This document shows, piece after piece, positions 52,301-60,346 of a stretch of 64,000 nt of DNA (position 1 is the stretch's first letter; each line of letters opens with the position of its first letter). Origin of the DNA: Lewinella sp. W8. Lineage in GTDB: Bacteria > Bacteroidota > Bacteroidia > Chitinophagales > Saprospiraceae. Below the pieces are notes generated by a model, which saw only the letters and a program-made list of their open reading frames with translations, was not told the DNA's origin and ran no database searches. Both the position numbers and the translations under genes were made by a program. The stretch is taken from positions 248,001 to 312,000 of the forward strand of contig NZ_SNAQ03000001.1 of NCBI RefSeq assembly GCF_004375085.3. Reading direction: 5' to 3'.

Positions 52301-53611
52301 CTTTATCTGAACGGACATCCCGCCAACCGGTCTTTTTCCGCTCCGGCCGTCACCTTCGATAGTCCACTTTTCTTTGGCCGGGACCCCAATCACAGTAGCC
52401 GGTATTTCCGGGGTGAAATGGATGAAGTCTGTATCTATAACCGGAGCCTCAGCCAGGCTGAAATCCGAGAAAGCATGCACCTCACCCGCACGGATGGAGG
52501 CGAGGTCGGCTTGCTGGCTTACTACCAGTTCAACCGAGACGAGGGGCAGGTGACCGATCGTTTTGGCACGAACCACCTTAACCTGGGGGGAGGCGCCTTT
52601 AGGGGGCAATCCACGGCACCCGTGGGGCCGGGCTCCAGTGCACGGAAAACAATTACCGCTCCGGGATCCTACGGGTTTGGGGATACCGGGTTGACCCTGA
52701 ACTTTGATACGGGCGTAACGCCGGACGGAGAATTGTGTGTGACCCGCCTGAAAATTCAACCGGACCGGCTGCCCGCGGCGGAGGTCAGCTCATCCTACTG
52801 GGTCGTACATAATTTTGGAGTCAATGAAAGTTTCTCCCCCCTTCAGTCACTTATGTTTGCGGAGGTAAATGGGATTAATGCCGGTATAGTGGCCGCCCCT
52901 TCCCAACTGAAGCTCTACAAAAGAAAGAGTGTTGGTGAGGGGGATACCTGGGGGGATTTTGTCGCCGAAGCTACGGCTGCCGCTACCAGCAATGGAGGAG
53001 AGGTCACCTTTGGTGTCGGTAACAACCAGACCAGCTTCAGCCAGTTCATTATTTCCTTCGAAACGCCTGCCCTCGGGGCAGAACTACTGAATTTCACGGC
53101 CCGGATACAGAACCAGAAATCGGTTGACGTTTCCTGGGTCAGTAGCGGAGAGGAAAATCTGGACCGTTACGAAGTGTTGCGGAGCCGGGACGGACAGAAC
53201 TTTACGCTGCTAACGACGGTCTCCGCCGCCGGCAATAGTGAAGAAGAACTCAGTTACGGTTTCCTGGACGTGAGCCCCCATCGTGGACGTTCCTTTTACC
53301 GGCTAAGGATGGTTGATTTTGATGGTACCGTAACGTTCTCCGAAGTTCGCTCGGTGGTGGTGGGCGCATTATCGGAGCCCGTCATGCTTTACCCAAACCC
53401 GGTAGCCCGTGGGGAGCAATTGACCGTAGTCACGGATTTAGCGGGAGTACTTTCCCTTAGTTTGTATTCCGTTACGGGGCAGGAGGTTGGGCGCTTCGTT
53501 TTCCAAGGGGATGCCAACCTTCATCTTGGACAGTTGCCGGCAGGTGTCTACCTCTATCAAATCCGGGGAGAGGCCTACCGCAAGGGCGGGAGATTGATCA
53601 TTACGGAGTAA
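49301..53611 (+). CDS. Large T9SS-secreted protein with propeller, PKD and LamG domains
   Basis: A 1436-residue exported protein starting at GTG 49301 with signal peptide MKNSFSFLLVCACTLISSTL. From about 130 to 790 it carries VPS10/BNR-type propeller repeats (many S-T-D-G-G-xx-W copies such as KSTDGGLSWTPV and RSTDGGVNYQAV). A PKD-like domain lies near 820-903 (AKGNATYQWSIP, GPGTYTATLTV) and a LamG/concanavalin-like domain near 906-1113 (FSAWIKRDGNQPDN, WAHVAMVVTPTGVTLYLNG). The final 75 residues, YPNPVARGEQLTVV to GGRLIITE, are a T9SS type A sorting domain. It is expected on the cell surface or in the medium, binding or degrading polysaccharide or protein. Confidence 0.92.
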   Translation: MKNSFSFLLVCACTLISSTLMTQSARPSWHFMDRTSIPLPTVDMPAYVVPLYGESVVLEEVLEAHATYYRERGPRAWSEDLENNPYAKFFHHWVRHASREVDNKGVVKSLNTEALMARRKEAALADARSQETAKSGPGDAWTFYGPKKTLWRAEHRAGQPVAPWQVNIYSIAVAESDPDLLFAGSETGELYKSTDKGITWTPIMNYNWGRAILSVAIAPQNPDLVYVGTATDVIKSTDGGLSWTPVLTGSSLSCNSIRMHPTDPDVVMAGTGSGLMRTLDGGSNWDNVLAEEVLDAAFQPGNPSAIYALTRSGSPATAKLHKSTNSGQSFTLSMTGWGSYPDHSGGRMTVTPAGEEYVYVVLLSSRNGNTPYVLKSTNAASSWTEVAQGKTTALEMNNGQGYYDLEICASHRNPEHLIVATTTAYRSTDGGVNYQAVGGYGGPFDIHPDIQEIISVLDGGEENTWLPTDGGINFSTDFYQNTGNWEARIDGLDGTDFWGFDQGWNEDYVIGGRYHNGNTAMHENYPEATALRMGGAESATGWAQHGRERHAVFDDISNTIIPEQIGDFAGGTFAFNKYPNIWYYGAGYSRIMVDPADYMTSYVGEGNQYWRSQDGGVSWEALHDFGAEVFHFDISRANPNYVYLIANNGIYRSTDRGASFNSISLPPGLTASNARRGRINVSGTDPDEIWFLDWNAGANSNRDRVWYSSNGGTSWSSWHTPALAGRKWTAMAHQVGSNGGVYIASERGSTGTLPAKVFYRDRGMSQWVDYSAGLPASANPTKILPYYRGNALRWAGNRGVWQIPLYQENWAPVAQPFVDGTERFCQRDAVHFDSYSVAKGNATYQWSIPEATTTTALNQREVTAEFPGPGTYTATLTVSQPGGSSTESVSVTISPECDPEPRPGNSAYFNGSGAATSSEPLNLTTNEMTFSAWIKRDGNQPDNAGIIFMRGGTAVGLNFGNDNELRFHWNNAQWWWDSGLVVNDQEWAHVAMVVTPTGVTLYLNGHPANRSFSAPAVTFDSPLFFGRDPNHSSRYFRGEMDEVCIYNRSLSQAEIRESMHLTRTDGGEVGLLAYYQFNRDEGQVTDRFGTNHLNLGGGAFRGQSTAPVGPGSSARKTITAPGSYGFGDTGLTLNFDTGVTPDGELCVTRLKIQPDRLPAAEVSSSYWVVHNFGVNESFSPLQSLMFAEVNGINAGIVAAPSQLKLYKRKSVGEGDTWGDFVAEATAAATSNGGEVTFGVGNNQTSFSQFIISFETPALGAELLNFTARIQNQKSVDVSWVSSGEENLDRYEVLRSRDGQNFTLLTTVSAAGNSEEELSYGFLDVSPHRGRSFYRLRMVDFDGTVTFSEVRSVVVGALSEPVMLYPNPVARGEQLTVVTDLAGVLSLSLYSVTGQEVGRFVFQGDANLHLGQLPAGVYLYQIRGEAYRKGGRLIITE

Positions 53612-53760
53612 AGACCAGGTGGATGGCCCGTACCTTAAATGGTTTCGGAGCTTCGGCCATTGAGGCCCGGGCACGTGTAGCATCGTGAATGCTGCGGGCA
53701 CACTCCCCGACAATCCATGGGGAAGCGAAACTGTACCCTTGATTTCCGGGTTGAGGTAGT

Positions 53761-54393
53761 ATGAATCTTGCGGAAGTATTGGCGATGGAAGATCCGGTCA
53801 GGATTGCCCGCTTACTCATCGGCCTGGAGTTGGTGACGGAAATCGGCGGGCGACTTACCAGTGGCCTCATCACCGAAACGGAAGCGTACTGGGCACCGGA
53901 AGACCGGGCCAGCCATGCCTACAATCATCGGCGGACGAAGCGAACGGAAGTATTTTACGGGCCAGCGGGGACCAGTTATGTATACCTCTGTTACGGAATC
54001 CATGAGTTGTTCAACGTGATTACCGGCCCGGAAGGCACCCCGCATGCCGTACTGATCAGGGCGGTCAGCCCCCTACGTGGTCTGGACACCATCATGGAAA
54101 GACGTGCTATAAAAACCTTAAAACCGCAATTAACGAGTGGCCCGGGCGTTGTGTCCAGGGCACTCGGTATTACCCGTCGTCACAACGGACTTAACCTGCT
54201 CGACGACCAGAGCCCGGTTCGTTTAAAGGTGACCCGTACCCGGGTGGCAGCGTCCCAAATCGGGGAAAGTCCCCGGATTGGTATCGACTACGCCGGTCCG
54301 CCCTGGGCGGACAAGCACTGGCGGTTTTTTCTGAAAGATTCACCGTTCGTTAGTCGTTCTCCGGGGAAAAAGCAATCTGCCCCAAATAGTTAA
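53761..54393 (+). CDS. 3-methyladenine DNA glycosylase (AAG/MPG family)
   Basis: A 210-residue base-excision repair enzyme that removes alkylated purines. The N-terminal RIARLLIGLELVTE, then GLITETEAYWAPEDRASHAY near 38 with catalytic Glu, RRTKRTEVFYGPAGTSYVYL near 60 with YGIHELFNVITGPEG and VLIRAVSPL near 95, and the C-terminal GPGVVSRALGI and SPRIGIDYAGPPWADKHWRF are all family hallmarks. Length matches bacterial members. It ends 9 bases before the T9SS plug gene, so they may be co-transcribed. Confidence 0.93.
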   Translation: MNLAEVLAMEDPVRIARLLIGLELVTEIGGRLTSGLITETEAYWAPEDRASHAYNHRRTKRTEVFYGPAGTSYVYLCYGIHELFNVITGPEGTPHAVLIRAVSPLRGLDTIMERRAIKTLKPQLTSGPGVVSRALGITRRHNGLNLLDDQSPVRLKVTRTRVAASQIGESPRIGIDYAGPPWADKHWRFFLKDSPFVSRSPGKKQSAPNS

Positions 54394-54402
54394 CTTGACC
54401 GC

Positions 54403-55788
54403 ATGACTCATTGCCGTTCAACTTTGTACCGATCCACCGCATTTCTCCGGGCGGCTACCGTCCGATTATGCTTGTTTATGGCCCTCAACCTGCTACTCGC
54501 TACGGCTTCTGCCCAGGATGAGGATCTCAAATTTTACGACAACACCTACGTTGACCACATCAAGACGGTCCGACTCCACATCCAGGGGTTTCCCCATTCT
54601 TATCCCGTCATTGAACTGGACGGTAATGCCCGCCTCCGCCTTTCCTTTGATGATACGAGCGATGAGGTACGCCGTTACCTCTACAAGTTTATTCACTGCG
54701 ATCAGAACTGGGAGCCTTCGGGACTGAGTGTACTGGAATACAACAGTGGCTACGCGGAAGACTATCTGGACGAATACGACTTTAGCCTGCGCACCTTCAA
54801 GGAGTACATTCACTACGATCTGGTTTTCCCTAACCGTACGATGAAACTTGACGTGAGCGGGAATTACTTACTGGTCGTTTACGATGCCGAAGGGGACCGG
54901 ATTCCGGTGATTACCCGCCGCTTTTACGTGGTAGAGAACATGGCCGGAGTCAGTGGACGCGTGATGCGACCGGCGGACATTAATAAGATTCACACCCACC
55001 AGGAAATTGATCTTACGGTCAACACCAAACAACTGGATTTACGGGCACCAATGCGGGAACTGTCTGCTTCCATCGTGCAGAACGGGCGCTGGGACATGAC
55101 CATGTCGGACATCAAGCCCAATCTACTGCAGCGGGAGGCCGTCCGCTTTGACTACCAGGGGCAGGTGAGCTTTCGGGGGGGTAATGAATTTCGGAACCTT
55201 GATTTTCGATCCATTCAGGCTCCCCGAACCCGGATGGCCGACATCGCCAACGGCGACGAGTACTATACGATGATGATGCTTCCCGAGCAGCCCCGGACGG
55301 GAACCTACATTCAGTACTTTGACCTCAACGGAGATTTTGTCAACTTCCGCTTTGACCGTCCCGTCATCAACATCGCCGATGAATTCCTGCAGGAAAACTT
55401 TGAGCGTTTCCAACTGGACTTCACCGGCGAGTACGTGGAAATGACGTTCATTCTCTCGATGGACTACGAAATCGAGGAGGATATCTACATTTTCGGAGCC
55501 CTCAGTGAATGGCAATTGAAGCCCTCCCTCAGGATGGTCTGGAACCAGCAGATCAATGCCTACGTGGGCCGAACGGTGCTCAAGCAAGGCTTCTATAATT
55601 ACTACTTCGTCACGAGTAATCCGGACCGGGAACTCAGTATGCCCGGAGACCGGGTGGTGTATGAGCACACCGAAGGCAGCTTCGACGACGCCGAGAACGA
55701 TTACCTGACCTTCGTGTACTGGCGCCCCATCGGCGGTCGGTACGACCGCATTGTGGGCTATACGCTGCTGAACTCTAACGCGAATTAA
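54403..55788 (+). CDS. Type IX secretion system plug protein (DUF5103)
   Basis: A 461-residue secreted protein. The N-terminal signal is long (about 1-38, possibly starting at the internal Met26 MALNLLLATASAQ). The conserved DUF5103 core follows, with LRLSFDDTSDEVRRYLYKFI near 84, HCDQNWEPSGLSVLEY near 104, and the immunoglobulin-like domains through FGALSEWQLKPSLRM near 365. Members of this family plug the periplasmic side of the T9SS Sov/SprA translocon pore. Presence together with a T9SS cargo (49301-53611) is consistent, but core T9SS genes are not in this window. Confidence 0.85.
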   Translation: MTHCRSTLYRSTAFLRAATVRLCLFMALNLLLATASAQDEDLKFYDNTYVDHIKTVRLHIQGFPHSYPVIELDGNARLRLSFDDTSDEVRRYLYKFIHCDQNWEPSGLSVLEYNSGYAEDYLDEYDFSLRTFKEYIHYDLVFPNRTMKLDVSGNYLLVVYDAEGDRIPVITRRFYVVENMAGVSGRVMRPADINKIHTHQEIDLTVNTKQLDLRAPMRELSASIVQNGRWDMTMSDIKPNLLQREAVRFDYQGQVSFRGGNEFRNLDFRSIQAPRTRMADIANGDEYYTMMMLPEQPRTGTYIQYFDLNGDFVNFRFDRPVINIADEFLQENFERFQLDFTGEYVEMTFILSMDYEIEEDIYIFGALSEWQLKPSLRMVWNQQINAYVGRTVLKQGFYNYYFVTSNPDRELSMPGDRVVYEHTEGSFDDAENDYLTFVYWRPIGGRYDRIVGYTLLNSNAN

Positions 55789-55827
55789 GCTGGACTTTAG
55801 CGGTTGGCCAACCGCTAAAGTCCAGCT
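55788..55827. terminator. 40-bp perfect palindrome, bidirectional terminator
   Basis: AGCTGGACTTTAGCGGTTGG and its exact reverse complement abut with no loop, overlapping the plug-gene stop at 55788 and ending 7 bases before the NADAR stop at 55834. It serves both convergent genes. Confidence 0.85.
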
Positions 55828-55833
55828 AAGTTC

Positions 55834-56388
55834 CTACCGCTGCTGACGAATGCGGTCACGGGCTTCCATCAGGCACCAGCCCAGCCAGTTGGTCCCTTGC
55901 CATTGTTCCGGGTGATTTGCCCGTTGGTCCTGGGCGCCCATGCCAATACCCCAGACCTGATCGTACGGGCTGGCTTCCACCAAAACTTTTTCTCCCGTAG
56001 CGAGAAGGAAATCGCGTAATCGTGGATTTTGGACAAACTTATGGTAGCTGCCCTCCGCGACGAGGTCCGTCATGACTTCCCGCCAGCTTTCCACACTAAA
56101 GTTGCTCACCTTCCTTCCCAGCTTTTTTGCCTGCATCGGGTCATTGGTCTGGAGAACTTTTGCCAGTATTTCCTCGTCGTTGAAGTGGCGGGCCTTGCCC
56201 GCCATCATCCAGTGTTCCGCCGTAGGGTAGTGGATGCCTGCGTGGGTAAATCCCGAAGCGAACCACTGGCTCAGGCAGGAGCGTCCAATCTTTCCGCTGG
56301 CCAGGGGACGGTGTCCCCAAAAGAAAAGATAGCTAAAGTCTCGGCCACTGGCGAGATGTTGGAGTAGCCATTCATTGGAGTATTTCAT
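55834..56388 (-). CDS. NADAR family protein (YbiA-like)
   Basis: A 184-residue member of the NADAR superfamily, N-glycosidases acting on ADP-ribose, riboflavin intermediates or ADP-ribosylated nucleic acid. Motifs: SYLFFWGHRP near 19, CLSQWFASGFTHAGIHYPTA near 38, EHWMMAGKARHFND near 58, and VEASPYDQVWGIGMG near 136 with TNWLGWCLMEARDRIR at the end. It is transcribed alone from a promoter box at 56458-56465 and convergent with the T9SS plug gene. Whether it acts in riboflavin salvage or in a toxin/ADP-ribosylation pathway cannot be decided. Confidence 0.9.
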   Translation of the reverse strand: MKYSNEWLLQHLASGRDFSYLFFWGHRPLASGKIGRSCLSQWFASGFTHAGIHYPTAEHWMMAGKARHFNDEEILAKVLQTNDPMQAKKLGRKVSNFSVESWREVMTDLVAEGSYHKFVQNPRLRDFLLATGEKVLVEASPYDQVWGIGMGAQDQRANHPEQWQGTNWLGWCLMEARDRIRQQR

Positions 56389-56457
56389 CTTAGGTGTTTT
56401 TTAGGAGTGGAGTAAGAAAATACGGGTGGTCAATGATTGAGAGTTTCCGGGAAGTTG

Positions 56458-56465
56458 CAAACTTA
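56458..56465 (-). promoter_or_regulatory. -7 promoter box of the NADAR gene
   Basis: TAAGTTTG on the minus strand, exact TAnnTTTG, about 70 bases before the ATG at 56388. An adjacent inverted repeat GCTTAA-TAT-TTAAGC (56466-56480) may be an operator. Confidence 0.5.
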
Positions 56466-56600
56466 GCTTAATATTTAAGCAAATTAATAATTACTCCAGA
56501 ATTTCTCGCTATTTGGGAGCGCCGATTGACCCACTTTCCGGTGCATTCCGTCGATGAATCTCTGCGTTCATCTGAAAAGCCCGACTGTTCATAGATTAAA

Positions 56601-56631
56601 TTTCTGGCTTCCTATACGTATGGTAGCTTTG
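56601..56631 (+). promoter_or_regulatory. Bacteroidota promoter of the TolC gene
   Basis: Box TAGCTTTG (56624-56631, exact TAnnTTTG) with TTTC at 56601-56604 nineteen bases upstream, a one-base mismatch to TTTG. Leader about 17 bases. Confidence 0.6.
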
Positions 56632-56654
56632 CCCACCGTAGTTAAAGTACACCC

Positions 56655-58007
56655 ATGCGAAAATCTTACTTTATCCTGTTTTTCCTTACCGTGTCCTTCG
56701 GAGCGATTGCTCAGGACGGTAACGTCTGGACGCTGGAGCGGGCGGTAGAACACGCGCTGAGCAACAACATCCAGGTGCGCCAGCTGAATACTCTGGCCGA
56801 CATTTCCAAGCTTCAGGTGCAGCAGAGCCTGAACAACCGCTTACCTACCCTGAGTGCTTCCACGAACGTCGGGGGGCAGTTTGGCCGCACGATTGACCCC
56901 ACCACTAACGAGTTTGAACAGCAAAACATTGGTTTTCAGGGCTACCAACTTAACGCCAACATTACGCTTTATAATGGTGGATTCATCAAGAACAGCATCC
57001 GTCAGGCGGAGCTGGATGCCGGTGCCGCCAATCTGGACGCCAAGGTGACGGGCAATAACGTGGCGCTGCAGGTGGCCAACAGCTATCTAACGGTAGTACT
57101 GGTCCGGGAACAACTGGCCAACGCACGGGCCCAACTCGAACTAACCACCGAACAGCTCAACAACACGAACCGGCTGATCAATGCCGGAGCTTTACCTCCC
57201 GCCGAGCGCTTTGACCTGGAAGCCCAGGTGGCAGCCAACCAGCGCACGGTCGTAGAACTGGAGAACCAGGTAACCATGGCGCTGCTCGGGCTTCAACTTC
57301 AGTTGTTGCTGGATCCTACGGAAGAATTTGACGTGGCTACTCCCCAACTGGAGCCCACCGAGGCCCAACTCTTCCAAGAATACGATGCGGAGGAAGTGCT
57401 CTTCTCCGCCCGACAGATTCAACCAACGATTGCCGCCGCCGAGATGCGCCGGGAATCTGTCGGAGTAGGAGAAGAGCTCGCTAAGGCAGGGATGCGTCCT
57501 TCTTTATCCCTTTTTGGAAGCGTAAGTACAAACTACTCTTCCATCGCAAGGGACTTTACCGCTCCTGGCTTTCCTCGATTGGGGTATTTTGATCAATTAG
57601 ATCAGAACTTTGGACAGTCTGCTGGACTGGCGTTACAAATACCAATTTATAGTCAAAATCGTAACAAAATCAACGTGCAGCGGGCAAAGCTGCAAATGGT
57701 GAACGCCGATCTGGACGTAGAGCAGGCCGAAAATAACCTGGTGAACGAGGTGCAGCTGGCATTGACCGACCTGCGCGCCGCCCGCCAAAATTTCCGCGCG
57801 GCCGAAATTAGCCTGGACGCAGCGCAGGCCGCCTACGAAAACGCACAAAAAAGCTATAAGGCCGGTGCCTCTAACAGCCTCGACCTGGTCACGGCCACGA
57901 ACCGGCTGGATCAGGCCCGTACGGAATACACCCGCAGCAAGTACCAGTTGATCTTTAACCGTCAGGTGATTCAGTTTTATCTCGGTCGGGGACTTTCCCT
58001 CGATTAA
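56655..58007 (+). CDS. TolC-family outer-membrane efflux protein
   Basis: A 450-residue outer-membrane channel with a signal peptide (MRKSYFILFFLTVSFGAIAQ). The first helix is TLERAVEHALSNNIQVRQLN and the two repeated halves of long helices (residues about 30-220 and 250-450) contain the usual LQVANSYLTVVLVREQLANA and YKAGASNSLDLVTATNRLDQ stretches. It exports substrates from the periplasm together with an inner-membrane pump and the adaptor encoded next. The adaptor gene starts 195 bases downstream. Confidence 0.93.
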   Translation: MRKSYFILFFLTVSFGAIAQDGNVWTLERAVEHALSNNIQVRQLNTLADISKLQVQQSLNNRLPTLSASTNVGGQFGRTIDPTTNEFEQQNIGFQGYQLNANITLYNGGFIKNSIRQAELDAGAANLDAKVTGNNVALQVANSYLTVVLVREQLANARAQLELTTEQLNNTNRLINAGALPPAERFDLEAQVAANQRTVVELENQVTMALLGLQLQLLLDPTEEFDVATPQLEPTEAQLFQEYDAEEVLFSARQIQPTIAAAEMRRESVGVGEELAKAGMRPSLSLFGSVSTNYSSIARDFTAPGFPRLGYFDQLDQNFGQSAGLALQIPIYSQNRNKINVQRAKLQMVNADLDVEQAENNLVNEVQLALTDLRAARQNFRAAEISLDAAQAAYENAQKSYKAGASNSLDLVTATNRLDQARTEYTRSKYQLIFNRQVIQFYLGRGLSLD

Positions 58008-58202
58008 TCCTGACTTGATGTTTGAAATTTGATGTAGAGAGGCGGGAGTTTTGTCCGATACGATGTCTTCCCCTAATTACTCATCCCCTCAAATCAAACA
58101 TCGCACGTCAAACATCAAACGTCAAACGTCACACGACCATCCACCCATTCAGTTCCAGAGACAGTGATGCCGACCGGAACTCCAGTTTAAAAATTCATTC
58201 AA
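58008..58202. repeat. Intergenic TCAAACR tandem repeats with inverted copy
   Basis: Six tandem 7-bp units (TCAAACA, TCGCACG, TCAAACA, TCAAACG, TCAAACG, TCACACG) run from 58094 to 58135. An inverted copy, TTGATGTTTGA, lies at 58015-58025 and pairs with TCAAACATCAA at 58108-58118. The region sits between the TolC and adaptor genes and encodes nothing recognisable. Confidence 0.7.
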
Positions 58203-59549
58203 ATGTCCCGTAAGATTCTATTCCTTATTCTTGGCCTCCTGGTTGTCGCACTGATTGCGGCCGTAGTCATGGGTGGCCGTCAGGAATCCGGAACAAAAGT
58301 ATTCACCTCGGAAGTCCGGGAGCGGTCCATTCAGGAGATCGTGACCGCGAGCGGAAAAATCTTCCCCCAGACCGAGGTGAAAATCAGTTCGGATGTGTCC
58401 GGAGAGATTGTTGAACTCTACGTTGAGGAGGGCGACAGCGTCGTCCCGAATCAGCTGTTGGCCAAGATCGACCCCGACGTATTCCAGAGCCAGGTTGCCC
58501 GTGGGGTTGCTCAGGTGAACAGCTCTAAGGCCCAATTGGCGAACGCCCGGGCCCAGGCCAACAGCCTGGAAGCCCAGAAGAAGCAAATCGAAGCCCAGCT
58601 GGTCAACGCCCGGGAAATCTACGAGCGTAACCAGACCCTGGCCGCCGACGGAGTCGTGAGCGAGCAGGACCTGCAGAACAGCCGGGCCACCGTCCGTCAG
58701 CTGGAGGCCAATCTGTCCGCCGCAGAAAGTAACATCAAGGCCGCCGAAGAAAGCGCCCGTTCTGCCGAATACGGAGTGGAATCGGCCCAGGCCACCCTCA
58801 GCGAGTTGCGGACCAGCTTGAAGCGCGCCACGATTTACGCCCCGATGGGCGGCGTCATCTCCCTGCTCAACGTAGAGGAAGGGGAACGCGTCGTGGGTAC
58901 CATTCAGATGTCGGGTACGGAGATGATGCGGATCGCTAACCTGAACGCCATGGAAGTCCGGGTAGAGGTCAGCGAAAACGACGTACCCTCCGTGCAGATC
59001 GGCGATAAGGCCGAGGTGGAGGTGGACGCCTACCTCAACCGGACCTTTACCGGTACGGTAACCCAGATTGCCAACTCCAGTACTACGGCCGGACTGGCCG
59101 ACAACGTCCTGAACAGCGATCAGGTCACCAACTTCGAGGTCCGTATCAGCATCGATCCCGATAGCTACGCCGACCTGGTGGCGGCCGGGAACAAGTTTCC
59201 CTTCCGGCCCGGTATGTCGGCCGGCGTGGATATCCTTACCGAGCTGTCCGAAAACGTGGTAAGCGTTCCCATTGAGGCGGTAACCACCCGGGAAGAAGAG
59301 ACCGACGATGAGGCCATCGGCGCCGCGGAACTGCTGGAAGTCGTATTCGTCGTGCAGGGAGATACCGTTAACCAGGTGCAGGTAGAAACCGGCCTGCAGG
59401 ACGCCGACGTCATCGAAATCACCTCCGGTTTGTCCGTGGGGGATAAAGTGGTGGCGGGACCCTACACGGCCCTCAGCCGCCAGCTCAAACAGGGCATGCA
59501 AGTACTCGTCCGGGAAAAGGACGAAATCTATAAAGGAGAAAATAACTAG
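58203..59549 (+). CDS. MacA/HlyD-type periplasmic adaptor of an efflux system
   Basis: A 448-residue membrane-fusion protein. A single N-terminal transmembrane segment (about 3-22) is followed by the lipoyl half-motif FPQTEVKISSDVSGEIVELY near 57 and a long alpha-hairpin (about 95-205, rich in Gln, Asn and Ala). The second lipoyl and barrel domains include APMGGVISLLNVEEGERVVG near 212 and VDILTELSENVVSVPIEAV near 340. It would bridge TolC and an ABC transporter of the MacB type. No MacB or RND pump gene follows. A terminator comes directly after the stop. Confidence 0.93.
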   Translation: MSRKILFLILGLLVVALIAAVVMGGRQESGTKVFTSEVRERSIQEIVTASGKIFPQTEVKISSDVSGEIVELYVEEGDSVVPNQLLAKIDPDVFQSQVARGVAQVNSSKAQLANARAQANSLEAQKKQIEAQLVNAREIYERNQTLAADGVVSEQDLQNSRATVRQLEANLSAAESNIKAAEESARSAEYGVESAQATLSELRTSLKRATIYAPMGGVISLLNVEEGERVVGTIQMSGTEMMRIANLNAMEVRVEVSENDVPSVQIGDKAEVEVDAYLNRTFTGTVTQIANSSTTAGLADNVLNSDQVTNFEVRISIDPDSYADLVAAGNKFPFRPGMSAGVDILTELSENVVSVPIEAVTTREEETDDEAIGAAELLEVVFVVQGDTVNQVQVETGLQDADVIEITSGLSVGDKVVAGPYTALSRQLKQGMQVLVREKDEIYKGENN

Positions 59550-59593
59550 TGTGGCCCCGGCCACCCTGGTTACTATTCGGTAGTTATTATTGT

Positions 59594-59637
59594 GTCCTCC
59601 CGAAGCGGCTGTTGCTGTCTTCGGGAGGACTTTTTTT
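59594..59637 (+). terminator. Rho-independent terminator of the TolC-adaptor pair
   Basis: Twelve-bp perfect stem GTCCTCCCGAAG / CTTCGGGAGGAC, 13-base loop, then seven T residues. The T-run overlaps the stop codon of the convergent Lrp gene (59636). Confidence 0.93.
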
Positions 59638-60106
59638 AGGGCTCCCCCAGTGGGAAAACGGTGGACCGTTTAACCTCGTTCAGGACAAAGGTGCTTTTGA
59701 TCTGGGCCACGTTTGGTAGGGCGGCCAGTTTGCCCGAGGAGAACTCATGGTAGGCCTGCAGGTCGGCTACAACCACCTTAAGCAAAAAATCGTTCGCCCC
59801 GCCCATCAGATAGCACTCCAACACTTCGGGAATGCCCCGGACGGCGTCACTAAAGGCCGTAATCTCTGCCAGTTTCTGGCTGTCCAGACTCACCGAACAG
59901 AAAACCACCATGGAGGTGGTCAGCTTCCGCCGGTTGATGATCGCCACGTATCGGTCAATGATGCCCTCACGCTCGTAGCGCTTTATCCGTTCGTATACGG
60001 GCGTTTTACTCATGTTCAGCCGTCTGGCCATGGCCTTTACACCCATTTTGGCGTTTTCCTGAAGCATGGTCAGGAGGCGGTGGTCGGTTGCGTCAAGTTT
60101 CAGCAC
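59636..60106 (-). CDS. Lrp/AsnC family transcriptional regulator
   Basis: A 156-residue DNA-binding protein. The winged helix is LDATDHRLLTMLQENAKMGV then MARRLNMSKTPVYERIKRYE at residues about 4-50. The RAM ligand domain is about 65-150 (VVFCSVSLDSQKLAEI, PEVLECYLMGGANDFLLKVV). The start is placed at GTG 60106, preceded by AAGGA nine bases upstream. The frame is open further upstream without any family sequence. It is divergent from a cystathionine gamma-synthase family gene, and by analogy with mdeR/mdeA it may regulate that gene in response to a sulfur amino acid (inference). Confidence 0.9.
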   Translation of the reverse strand: MLKLDATDHRLLTMLQENAKMGVKAMARRLNMSKTPVYERIKRYEREGIIDRYVAIINRRKLTTSMVVFCSVSLDSQKLAEITAFSDAVRGIPEVLECYLMGGANDFLLKVVVADLQAYHEFSSGKLAALPNVAQIKSTFVLNEVKRSTVFPLGEP

Positions 60107-60229
60107 GGGAAAAATTCCTTTTATCAATGAATGGGCACTGGTGTGGTGTAAAATTTCCGGAATAAGCGACGATTTCGGGACTTGTTCCTTGGTATAGGGC
60201 TTAGGGTAGATAAATATAGGGTATGGAGA

Positions 60230-60237
60230 TAATTTTG
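60230..60237 (+). promoter_or_regulatory. -7 box for the cystathionine gamma-synthase family gene
   Basis: TAATTTTG, exact TAnnTTTG, giving a leader of about 160 bases that includes two inverted copies of the dispersed element (60271-60292 and 60347-60366). No TTG at the correct -33 distance was found. Confidence 0.45.
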
Positions 60238-60270
60238 CCGTAATATTTCTTTTTCGGTAGAAAGGGAAGT

Positions 60271-60292
60271 GTTGGGCGAGGACGCAGGTGCA
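60271..60292 (-). repeat. Dispersed element copy F
   Basis: Minus-strand TGCACCTGCGTCCTCGCCCA plus AC. It is inverted with respect to copy G in the same leader, and the two could pair. Confidence 0.65.
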
Positions 60293-60346
60293 GGGTGTCC
60301 TAGCGGGGTGCCGGCTTTCCGGGTATTCACGGATACGGCACTTCAC

